Shown: positions 9,011-16,350 of the stretch, in pieces
How the letters are laid out: each line of letters starts with the position of its first letter
Position numbering within the stretch: the first letter of the stretch is position 1
Origin: Novosphingobium rosa NBRC 15208
Lineage (GTDB): Bacteria > Pseudomonadota > Alphaproteobacteria > Sphingomonadales > Sphingomonadaceae
Assembly: GCF_001598555.1 (NCBI RefSeq)
Contig: NZ_BCZE01000032.1
Span: 1 to 62,739, forward strand
DNA: 62,739 nt
Direction: 5' to 3'
Position numbers and translations under genes: made by a program
The notes under the pieces: model-generated
What the model saw: the letters and a program-made list of their open reading frames with translations, nothing else
Database searches by the model: none
Told to the model about the DNA's origin: nothing

Positions 9011-10215
9011 GCCACCAGTCCTTCGTCATGCAGGCGGCCGATGGCGCCGCTGTCCAGCCCCAGCACCTGCGCCAGCACCTCATCGGTGTGCTGGCCGAGG
9101 CGGGGGGCAACGGCGACGGCTCCGCGCGCCTCCTGCGCCAGCGTGGCGGCGGGGCCAGCGGTGGGATAGGTCAGCCCGCTGGGATGGCTTAGTGACTGGA
9201 ACAAAGGGTTTTCGGTGAAGAGCCGGGGGTCTTGCGTCACCGCCTGATGCAGGCTCTGATACGCCCCCCATGTCACGCCTCCGGCATCGAAAGCGGGTTT
9301 GAGCGCGGCGCTGTCCCGCGTGGCGAAGGCGGCTTCGAACAGCGGCAGCAGAGCGGCGCGATGCGTGAAGCGCGCGCCTTCGTCACGGGCGAAATTGGTG
9401 CCCAGTTGCGTTTCCAGCGCCGCCACCGTCTCGCCCAGATCCAGCACCTTGACCAGCCCCGTCCATTGGCGCGGGGTGATCGCCACCACGATCAGGCGCT
9501 TGCCATCCATGGTGAGGAAATCGCGCCCGAACGCGCCAAACAGATCATTGCCCATGCGCGGACGGTCTCCGGCACTCAGCACCTCGGCCACCTGCCCCAG
9601 ATGCGACAGGCTGGAAGCCGCCAGATCGGAGAGCGGCACGCGGATTTCGGCGCCCTCTCCGGTCAAACGGCGGCGCAGCAAGGCCGAGACAGCGGCAAAA
9701 CTGGCATAGGCGCCCCCTAGCAGATCCCAGGCGGGCAACACATGGTTGACCGGGCGGTCATCGTCGGCGGGGCCGGTCATCAGCGGCACGCCCACGGCGG
9801 CGTTGATGGTGTAATCCACAGCTGGCGAGCCATCGGCCCAGCCCATCACGCGCACGGTGATGATGTCGTCGCGCCGCGCCTTGAGCGCCTCATGGCTGAG
9901 GAAGCCCTTAACCGGATAGTTGGTGAGGAAGACCCCGCCCTGCTCGCCGGGCGCGGTGGCCAGAGCGACGGCCAGTTCGCGCCCTTCCGGGCGGGCAAGG
10001 TCGATGGCGATGCTTTTCTTGCCCTTGTTCAGCCCCTCCCAATAGAGGCTGTCGCCCGAGGGGGCGAGCGGCCAGCGGCGGAAATCCGGGCCGCCGCCGA
10101 TGGCGTCGAAGCGGATCACCTCCGCGCCCATCTGCGCCATATGCAGCCCGCAGGAGGGCCCCGCGATAAACGCCGCGCCTTCCACCACGCGCAGGCCTTT
10201 GAGAAGATCGTACAT
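9007..10215 (-). CDS. mct: Mesaconyl-CoA C1-C4 CoA transferase-like (2-methylfumaryl-CoA isomerase)
   Basis: A family III CoA-transferase of 402 residues that differs from ordinary CaiB proteins and matches what I know of Chloroflexus Mct: LRVVEGAAFIAGP at the N terminus, FDAIGGGPDFRRWP, NKGKKSIAIDL, NHVLPAWD with the likely catalytic Asp164, GAFGRDF, and RLGQHTDEVL followed by GRLHDEGLVA at the end. Mct moves CoA within one molecule, turning mesaconyl-C1-CoA into mesaconyl-C4-CoA. It overlaps the downstream hydratase by 4 bases, exactly the order expected of consecutive reactions. GGGAGAGG precedes the ATG. Similarity is judged from memory of motifs, not from an alignment. Confidence 0.78.
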   Translation of the reverse strand: MYDLLKGLRVVEGAAFIAGPSCGLHMAQMGAEVIRFDAIGGGPDFRRWPLAPSGDSLYWEGLNKGKKSIAIDLARPEGRELAVALATAPGEQGGVFLTNYPVKGFLSHEALKARRDDIITVRVMGWADGSPAVDYTINAAVGVPLMTGPADDDRPVNHVLPAWDLLGGAYASFAAVSALLRRRLTGEGAEIRVPLSDLAASSLSHLGQVAEVLSAGDRPRMGNDLFGAFGRDFLTMDGKRLIVVAITPRQWTGLVKVLDLGETVAALETQLGTNFARDEGARFTHRAALLPLFEAAFATRDSAALKPAFDAGGVTWGAYQSLHQAVTQDPRLFTENPLFQSLSHPSGLTYPTAGPAATLAQEARGAVAVAPRLGQHTDEVLAQVLGLDSGAIGRLHDEGLVA

Positions 10216-10227
10216 CGCGCCTCTCCC

Positions 10228-11241
10228 TCAGCCCAGTTTCACCAGCGTGCGACCCAGATTGTCGCCGCTGAACAGGCCGTGGAAGGCGTCCAGCGCATGA
10301 TCGATGCCCTCATGGATGGTTTCGGCCTGACGGATCAGGCCGGCCTTGTGCCAGGCGGTCATATCGGTGAGGAACTGGGCTTCCAGATCCATATGATCCA
10401 GCACGATATAGCCCTCCATGCGGATGCTTTTTGTCATCAGCGCGGTGAGGTTTTTCGGCACGGTCGGCGCATCGGTGACATTGTATTGCGAGATCATGCC
10501 GCAGATGGCGAAGCGCGCATGCTTGTTGGCGAGCGCCAGCGCGGCCTGCAGATGATCGCCGCCGACATTCTCGAAATTGACGTCGATCCCGGTGACGCCG
10601 ATGGCTTTCACCGCGCGGGCCAGCGCCTTGGTGAGGTTGGGCTCGGCCTTGTAGTCGATGGCGGCATCGACGCCCAGCACCTCTTCCAGAAAGGCCTTCT
10701 TGCGCGGGCCACCCGCGGCGGCGATCACCTTGCAGCCCTTGATGCGCGCGATCTGGCAGGCGATGGAGCCCACCGCGCCCGAAGCGGCCGAGATGAACAC
10801 CACATCGCCTTCGCGCAATTGGGCGATGCGAAACAGGCCGGCATAGGCCGTCAGCCCGGTAGAGCCGGCGAAGCCCAGATAGGCGGAAGGGGGCAGGGCA
10901 GCGGCATCGCGATGCTGCAGGGCCTCGGCCGGGGCATTGAAGACCTCGCGCCAGCCCAGCCGAGAAAAGACCAGATCGCCCGGCTTGAAATCGGGATGCG
11001 CCGAGGCGGTGACCTCACCGATGGCGGGGCCTTCCATCGGCGCCTCCAGCACGAAAGGCGGGACATAGCTGGCGGCATCGCTCATGCGCCCGCGCATCGC
11101 CGGATCGACGGCCATATACAGGTTGCGCACCTGCACCTCGCCGGGGGCGGGCGGCGGCACATCGCGCGTGACCAGCGCGAAATCTTCGGCAACGGGCGTG
11201 CCGACCGGGCGGCGGATCAGTTGAATTTCGCGCGATTGCAT
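10228..11241 (-). CDS. NADP-dependent MDR-family oxidoreductase (zinc-free reductase)
   Basis: A medium-chain reductase of 337 residues from the prostaglandin-reductase/curcumin-reductase-like group. It has the coenzyme-binding motif SAASGAVGSIACQIARIKG, the segment NVGGDHLQAAL, and CGMISQYN, and it lacks the zinc-binding cysteines of alcohol dehydrogenases. Such enzymes reduce the activated double bond of enones or enoyl thioesters with NADPH. The gene is inside the minus-strand operon between an acyl-CoA dehydrogenase subunit and the Mct-like gene, with gaps of 3 and 12 bases. Its ribosome-binding site is weak, which suggests coupling to the upstream gene. The substrate is unknown. Confidence 0.82.
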   Translation of the reverse strand: MQSREIQLIRRPVGTPVAEDFALVTRDVPPPAPGEVQVRNLYMAVDPAMRGRMSDAASYVPPFVLEAPMEGPAIGEVTASAHPDFKPGDLVFSRLGWREVFNAPAEALQHRDAAALPPSAYLGFAGSTGLTAYAGLFRIAQLREGDVVFISAASGAVGSIACQIARIKGCKVIAAAGGPRKKAFLEEVLGVDAAIDYKAEPNLTKALARAVKAIGVTGIDVNFENVGGDHLQAALALANKHARFAICGMISQYNVTDAPTVPKNLTALMTKSIRMEGYIVLDHMDLEAQFLTDMTAWHKAGLIRQAETIHEGIDHALDAFHGLFSGDNLGRTLVKLG

Positions 11242-11244
11242 CGT

Positions 11245-12399
11245 TCAATATCCGTTGAGGCGCGCCCAGCGCTCCTGATGGAAGGAGAGATTGCCATAGC
11301 TCTGTTCGGCCACGCGGGCGCGCTTGAGGTAGAGCCCGGCATCATGCTCATGCGTCATGCCGATGCCGCCGTGCAGCTGCACCATCTCGCAGGAAATGCG
11401 ATGGGCCGTCTCATTGGCCATGGCCTTGGCCAGCGAGGCCAGCGACGAGGTTTCCGCATCGCCGGTGTCTATGGCCGTCAGCGCCGCTTCCACCGCCGAG
11501 CGGGTAAGCTGCACTTCGCCGAACATCTCGGCGGCGCGATGCTGCAAGGCCTGAAACGAGCCGATCAGCTGGCCGAACTGCACGCGGGTTTTGAGATATT
11601 CCAGCGTGGTTTCCAGCGCCTGCTCGGCCAGCCCCAGCAATTCGGCGGCCTGCCCGGCATAGGCGCGATCCAGCAAGGCCGTCAGCAGCCTGCCGCCCTG
11701 ATGGACCTCGCCCAGCACGGCCCGCGCATCCAGCACCATGCCATCGAAGCGCAGATCGGCGGGGCGGCGCGCATCGATCTGGTCGAGCGCTTCGCGTGTC
11801 AGACCGGCAGTCTCGGCGGGGACCAGAAACAGCGTGATCCCATCGGCGGTATCGCTGGCCGGTGCGGAGCGCGCCGCCACGATGAAGAGATCCGCCCCCA
11901 TGCCATCGGCCACGAAACGCTTGAGGCCATCGAGGCGCCAGCCTTCCGCAGTCTGCGTTGCGGTCATGGCGATGGTGTCTGGCGCATGATGCGCGCCTTC
12001 CTCCAGCGCCAGCGTGCCCACCGCCGAGCCATCGGCCAGAGCAGGCAGCCACAGCACTTTTTGCGCTTCCGTCCCGCCCAACACCAGGGCGCTGGCCGCG
12101 ATCATGCCGCTGCTCAGCAGGGGCAGCGGGGCCAAGGTGCGCGCCAGTTCCTCCAGCACGAAGCCGAGGCTGAAACTGCCGAAATCGCTGCCGCCATAGG
12201 CTTCGGGCACGCAAATGCCGGTCCAGCCCATTTGCGCGATTTCACCATAGGCGGCGCGGTCGAAACCGGGGCCTTCGCCCTGTTTGCCGCCGCCGCCATG
12301 GTCGTAGAGGCTGCGGATCTGCGTCACCGGCATGCGCTCGCGCGCCCAGCCGGTGACCATGTCCTTCAGCATGATCTGTTCGTCGTTCAGCACCGCCAC
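11245..12399 (-). CDS. Acyl-CoA dehydrogenase, probable non-catalytic partner subunit
   Basis: An acyl-CoA dehydrogenase-family protein of 384 residues. It has the MGWTGICVPEAYGG N-terminal segment, RVQFGQLIGSFQALQH, and the C-terminal LHGGIGMTHEHDAGLYLKRA, but no EGT catalytic motif, and the middle FAD loop is degenerate (ALEEGAHHAPD instead of the T-E-P-G-S-D type). This pattern is typical of one member of heteromeric acyl-CoA dehydrogenases such as the FadE pairs of steroid catabolism, where two neighbouring genes form an alpha2beta2 enzyme. The partner would be the gene immediately upstream, 13 bases away. Translation starts at GTG after GGGGGAGAG. Confidence 0.85.
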   Translation of the reverse strand: MAVLNDEQIMLKDMVTGWARERMPVTQIRSLYDHGGGGKQGEGPGFDRAAYGEIAQMGWTGICVPEAYGGSDFGSFSLGFVLEELARTLAPLPLLSSGMIAASALVLGGTEAQKVLWLPALADGSAVGTLALEEGAHHAPDTIAMTATQTAEGWRLDGLKRFVADGMGADLFIVAARSAPASDTADGITLFLVPAETAGLTREALDQIDARRPADLRFDGMVLDARAVLGEVHQGGRLLTALLDRAYAGQAAELLGLAEQALETTLEYLKTRVQFGQLIGSFQALQHRAAEMFGEVQLTRSAVEAALTAIDTGDAETSSLASLAKAMANETAHRISCEMVQLHGGIGMTHEHDAGLYLKRARVAEQSYGNLSFHQERWARLNGY

Positions 12400-12412
12400 G
12401 GCACTCTCCCCC

Positions 12413-13579
12413 TCAGCGATCCGGCAGACCCAGCGAGCGTTTCGCCGTGATGTTGTTCTGGATTTCGTAGCTGCCGCCGTAGATCGAGAAGGCCTTGCTG
12501 TGCAGCAGCGCGCGCGTCGCCTCCAGCCCGTCCTTCGAATAGCCCTCGCCCGACCAGCCCAGCCCGTCGAAGCCCTGCACCTCGATCATCAGTTCGGCGC
12601 GGCGCTGGACGATGCCCGACCACAGGTTCTTCAGCGTGGAGACGCCATTGTTGGGGCCGCCATGGCGGGCCTCCTCGCTCAGGCGGCGCACGGTCTGGAG
12701 ATAGGCGGCATGGCGCATCGCATTGTGCAGGATGCGCCCGCGCAGCAAGGGATCAGCGATGCGGCCTTCGGGATCGGTGCCCAGCATGGCATGGGCGATG
12801 GGGGCCAGCGGCACCACATCGGTCTTGACCTCCGACAGGCTGGCGCGCTCGAACTGCAGCAGGCGCTTGGCGATGGTCCAGCCCTTGTTGAGCTGCCCCA
12901 CCAGATTGCCCTTGGGCACCTTCACATCGTTGAAGAAGACCTCGCAGAAATGGGTCGAGCCGCTGATCAGCACGATCGGGCGGGCCTCCACGCCGGGCGA
13001 GGCCATGTCGATCAGCAGGAAGCTGATGCCGTTATGCTTGACGCTGGTGTCGGTGCGCACCAGCGCGAAGCACCAGCCGGCCTGATCGGCGCCCGAGGTC
13101 CAGATCTTCTGGCCCGAAACCAGCCAGTGATCGCCCTTGTCGACACATTTCATCTGCAGCGAGGCCAGATCCGATCCCGCGCCCGGCTCCGAAAAGCCCT
13201 GGCACCAGCGCAGCTCATGCCGGGAAATCTTGGGCAGATGTTCGAGCCGTTGCTCTTCCGTGCCGAATTCCAGCAGCGTGGGCCCCAGCATCATCGTGCC
13301 GTACGAGCGGATCGGGTTGAACGCCCCGATGGCGGCCAGCTCCTGAGCGATGATCTGCGCCTGCGCTTCGGGCAGCTCGGCGCCGCCATAGCGTTTGGCC
13401 CATGTGGGCGTGCCCCAGCCCTTGTCGGCCATGGCCTGACGCCATGTCTGGAAATCGGTGCTGGCCGCGGCAGCGCGGGCGTCACCCTGAAAGATCAGCG
13501 GGTTCACCCCCGCCAGTGCGGAAGGGAAATGGGCGGAGAGCCACGCCCGGACCTCTTGTCTGAATTGCTGGTCGTCCAT
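12413..13579 (-). CDS. Acyl-CoA dehydrogenase, probable FAD-binding partner subunit
   Basis: An acyl-CoA dehydrogenase of 388 residues with GWGTPTWAKRYGG, the substrate/FAD motif GFSEPGAGSDLASLQ, KIWTSGADQAGW and the ending IYGGSYEIQNNITAKR. The standard catalytic glutamate position reads glycine (YGGS rather than YEGT), so the base must lie elsewhere, as in FadE-type enzymes of steroid side-chain degradation. It is the first gene of the operon that runs down to the thiolase, and it pairs with the next gene, which lacks the FAD motif. ATG at 13579 follows GGCGGAG. A longer upstream in-frame reading contains charged sequence unlike the family. Confidence 0.88.
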   Translation of the reverse strand: MDDQQFRQEVRAWLSAHFPSALAGVNPLIFQGDARAAAASTDFQTWRQAMADKGWGTPTWAKRYGGAELPEAQAQIIAQELAAIGAFNPIRSYGTMMLGPTLLEFGTEEQRLEHLPKISRHELRWCQGFSEPGAGSDLASLQMKCVDKGDHWLVSGQKIWTSGADQAGWCFALVRTDTSVKHNGISFLLIDMASPGVEARPIVLISGSTHFCEVFFNDVKVPKGNLVGQLNKGWTIAKRLLQFERASLSEVKTDVVPLAPIAHAMLGTDPEGRIADPLLRGRILHNAMRHAAYLQTVRRLSEEARHGGPNNGVSTLKNLWSGIVQRRAELMIEVQGFDGLGWSGEGYSKDGLEATRALLHSKAFSIYGGSYEIQNNITAKRSLGLPDR

Positions 13580-13972
13580 CGCTCCGCCCAGATGTTTGTG
13601 TTCGTTTTTGTGGGTCGCGTCGGTGTTGGGAAGGCGGAGGGGAAGTGTGAACATCCGCCCCATGCCTGCCTCATTCCGGCGTAACGGCCATGATGATTCT
13701 GTAAGCGAAGCCGGGCTGTCGCGCCAGCTATATTTTGCATCAAGGGGCAAAATTCGTTACGAGGATGAGGTGTTGCTGGTGTGTGAAAATTTCACGGATC
13801 GCCACTATTCTGCCATGGCATATAGGATGTGATTTCATTTAAATCATTATGTATCATGTATATGATGGATTTTCCGGGCTTTGCAATTGACACTTGCATC
13901 ACGCCATCTAACTGTACTGTGGTATAGAATTGATAGGCGACGCCGGCTGGCAAGCGCCACATTGGAGAGGCT
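13580..13972. promoter_or_regulatory. 393-base divergent intergenic region with palindromes
   Basis: No gene is seen in this gap between the minus-strand acyl-CoA dehydrogenase operon and the plus-strand enoyl-CoA hydratase. Its right part is strikingly AT-rich for this genome. It contains the perfect palindrome GTGAAAATTTCAC at 13783-13795 and a second inverted repeat ATCAT-4-ATGAT at 13853-13866. TTGACA at 13887-13892 could be a -35 element for the plus-strand gene, but I see no convincing -10 at the right distance. The palindromes are good operator candidates for whichever regulator controls both operons. Confidence 0.45.
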
Positions 13973-14788
13973 ATGATGATGGCCAGACACGGCACCGAGC
14001 AGGACGATTGCGTGCTCTTCGCGGTGGAGCATGGCATTGGTCGGATCACGCTGAACCGGCCTGACCGGCTCAATGCTCTCTCACTGGCGATGCATCACCG
14101 GCTTTCGGCGATTCTGGACGAGATCGAACGGCGCAATGACCTGCGCGTGCTGCTGCTGATCGGTGCCGGGCGCGCCTTCTGCGCCGGGCAGGATCTGAGC
14201 GAAAGGCCTGTCGAGCAGACCGGCGCCCCGCTCGATCTGGGGGAAAGCCTTGAGCTGCGTTACAACCCGCTGGTCCGCCGCTTGATGGCGGTGAACGTGC
14301 CGCTGCTCTGCGCCGTCAATGGCGTTGCGGCGGGCGCGGGGGCAGGGCTGGCACTGCTGGCCGATATGGTGATTGCGGCGGAGTCGGCGCGTTTGATCCT
14401 CTCCTTCACGCGGATCGGCCTGATGCCGGACTGCGGCGTCAGCTGGCTGCTGCCCCGTCTGATCGGCCAGCCGCGTGCCCTGGGCATGGCGCTGACCGGC
14501 GATGCCATTCCCGCGCGACAGGCCGAGGCATGGGGCATGATCTGGCAGGCCGTGCCCGATGCGGCGTTCAGCAGCACCGTGGAGGCCATGCTGCAGACCT
14601 TGGCGCAGGCCCCGACTCAAGCCCTGATGGCCACGCGCCACGCCATGCGCGGCGCATGGCTGCGCGATCTGGACGCCCAGCTCGAACTGGAGCGCGACGA
14701 ACAGCGTCGCCTTGGCCTGACCGAAGATTACCGCGAAGGCGTCAGCGCCTTTCGGGACAAGCGGCAGCCGCAGTTTCGCGCGCGTTGA
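13973..14788 (+). CDS. Enoyl-CoA hydratase/isomerase
   Basis: A crotonase-family protein of 271 residues. The first oxyanion strand is AFCAGQDLSERP, and the second is AVNGVAAGAGAGLALLADM, followed by FTRIGLMPDCGVSWLLPRLIG. The aspartate in MPDCG sits where many isomerases and PaaG-type enzymes carry their acid residue, so isomerase or PaaG-like 1,2-epoxyphenylacetyl-CoA-type chemistry is as likely as hydration. Translation begins at one of three consecutive ATG codons, and GGAGAGG fits the first. It is followed by the MFS transporter gene 82 bases downstream. It faces away from the operon to the left and shares a divergent control region with it. Confidence 0.82.
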   Translation: MMMARHGTEQDDCVLFAVEHGIGRITLNRPDRLNALSLAMHHRLSAILDEIERRNDLRVLLLIGAGRAFCAGQDLSERPVEQTGAPLDLGESLELRYNPLVRRLMAVNVPLLCAVNGVAAGAGAGLALLADMVIAAESARLILSFTRIGLMPDCGVSWLLPRLIGQPRALGMALTGDAIPARQAEAWGMIWQAVPDAAFSSTVEAMLQTLAQAPTQALMATRHAMRGAWLRDLDAQLELERDEQRRLGLTEDYREGVSAFRDKRQPQFRAR

Positions 14789-14801
14789 CTTGGGGATAAT
14801 T

Positions 14802-14817
14802 TTGCACGATTGTGCAA
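14802..14817. promoter_or_regulatory. Inverted repeat TTGCAC-4-GTGCAA upstream of MFS gene
   Basis: A perfect 6+4+6 inverted repeat lies in an AT-rich block between the enoyl-CoA hydratase stop and the MFS transporter start. Both arms match the TTGCAC sites seen at 4709, 4817 and 24877. Its size suits a dimeric regulator such as a TetR or MarR protein. The binding role is inference. Confidence 0.45.
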
Positions 14818-14870
14818 TTATCAGGATCCCGCGCCGAGATACGGCCCGCTGCGATCAAGGGAGAGTTCCA

Positions 14871-16196
14871 GTGACCGACCAAAGCGTGGCCGATGGCCCG
14901 ACCTATCCGCGCGGGCCCATGGCATGGCTGACCGTGGCGGTGCTGTTCCTGCTCTATATCCGCTCGCTGGCGGACCGCTATCTGATGGCGCTGATGGTCG
15001 AGCCGATCAAGAAGGGGCTGCATCTCACCGATACGCAGTTCAGCCTGCTGCAGGGGCCCGCTTTTGCGGTGTTCTATTGCCTCTGCGCCATTCCGGTGGG
15101 GCTGATGCTGGACCGCTATCGGCGACGCATGGTGCTGTTCGTCTGCATTCTGGTGTGGAGCGCGGGCGCCGGGGCCTGCGGGTTCGCCGGAGCCTTCGTC
15201 ATGCTGATGGCGGCGCGTGCGCTGGTCGGCGCGGGCGAGGCGGGCTACACCACCGGCGCCTATTCGATCATCGGCGACAGCTTTCCGCCTTCGCGCCTGT
15301 CGCTGGCGATGGCGGTTTTTGTGATGGGTGGCCTGATGGGGGCGGGGATCGTCTTCCTGCTAGGCGGCCCGCTGGTGGGCGTGGTGCTGGAGGGCGGCAT
15401 CGCCCACTGGCCTTTCATGAGCCATTTCGCGCCGTGGCAGCAGGCTTTCGTCATCACCGGCATCCCCGGCATGGCCTTCGCCTTTCTGGTCTTCCTCTTC
15501 CCCGAACCCGCCCGCCATCGCCAGCCGGCAGGCTCCGCTTTGGGGGGGTATCGCGAGGCGCTGAACTTTATCCTTACCTATCCGCGTTGCTTCAGCGGCA
15601 TCATCTTCGGCATCGGTTTCGTCTACACCGTGACCATCGCGCTGCAGATCTGGAGCCCCACCTTTCTGGCCCGTCTCCACGGCTGGAAACCGGGGCAGAT
15701 CGGCATCGCGATGGGCGTGGCGCAACTGCTCGCCGCGCTCAGCCTGCCCTTGCATGGCTGGGTGGTGGACCGGCTCTACAATGCCGGTTATCGCGATGCC
15801 CATCTGCGCTGGTGCCTGATTTCGCTGACGGTGGCCGCGCCTCTGGCGGTGGCGGCCTATCTGGTGAGCAATCCCTGGGCCACGGTGGTGCTGTTCGGCC
15901 TGTTCATGACCTGCATCCATTCCGGTTCCTCGATGGGCCCGGCCTCGGTGCAACTGGTGACGCCTGCGGCCCTGCGCGGCCGCGTGACGGCGATTTTCGT
16001 GCTGCTGACCGGACTGATCGGCATGGGGCTGGGCACGTTTCTGGTCGGCTTCATGACCGACAGGCTGTTCGGCGATCCGCTCAAGGTGGGTGTTTCCATG
16101 GTGGTGCTGGTGGTGGGCGGACTGATTCTTGCCGGGGGCTTTTTCATCCATGGCTGTGCCGGTGTCCGCCGTCTGATCGCCGCGCGCGAGGGTTGA
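14871..16196 (+). CDS. MFS transporter (Spinster-like)
   Basis: A major facilitator protein of 441 residues with about twelve predicted membrane helices. The DRYRRR loop after helix 2-3 (LMLDRYRRRMVL) is the family's A-motif region, and ALVGAGEAGYTTGAYSIIGD in helix 4-5 is typical of Spinster-type and hexuronate/aromatic-acid-type permeases common in sphingomonads. GTG at 14871 is chosen because GGGAGAG stands nine bases before it; the longer reading begins in the AT-rich operator. It is placed directly before a TonB receptor gene, so it probably moves the same nutrient across the inner membrane. The substrate is not visible. Confidence 0.85.
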   Translation: MTDQSVADGPTYPRGPMAWLTVAVLFLLYIRSLADRYLMALMVEPIKKGLHLTDTQFSLLQGPAFAVFYCLCAIPVGLMLDRYRRRMVLFVCILVWSAGAGACGFAGAFVMLMAARALVGAGEAGYTTGAYSIIGDSFPPSRLSLAMAVFVMGGLMGAGIVFLLGGPLVGVVLEGGIAHWPFMSHFAPWQQAFVITGIPGMAFAFLVFLFPEPARHRQPAGSALGGYREALNFILTYPRCFSGIIFGIGFVYTVTIALQIWSPTFLARLHGWKPGQIGIAMGVAQLLAALSLPLHGWVVDRLYNAGYRDAHLRWCLISLTVAAPLAVAAYLVSNPWATVVLFGLFMTCIHSGSSMGPASVQLVTPAALRGRVTAIFVLLTGLIGMGLGTFLVGFMTDRLFGDPLKVGVSMVVLVVGGLILAGGFFIHGCAGVRRLIAAREG

Positions 16197-16234
16197 GGGG
16201 GGCGGCTGTCTCAGGAAAGCGCGTGATTTCAGCG

Positions 16235-16256
16235 ATTGTGCATGACTATGCAGAAT
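16235..16256. promoter_or_regulatory. Imperfect inverted repeat ATTGTGCAT-4-ATGCAGAAT
   Basis: Eight of nine positions match between the arms. Further TGCA-containing copies follow at 16256-16275 (TTGCA then TGCAGAATTC) and TTCTGCAA at 16290-16297. The iterated sites lie 80-110 bases before the TonB receptor start, a usual operator position. Confidence 0.35.
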
Positions 16257-16350
16257 TGCATTGACGTGCAGAATTCATCGGCTTAGAAATTCTGCAACGC
16301 GGGGCAGAAAGTGGGGCGGTTGACCTTGCATGTTCCGATGGGAGGTTGGG

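Noticed and set aside
9742..12450. Long open reading on the plus strand (about 900 codons) across the reductase and acyl-CoA dehydrogenase genes
   Set aside because: It is antisense to three well-supported minus-strand enzymes, rich in His, Gly and Arg with no domain, as expected from GC-rich shadow frames.
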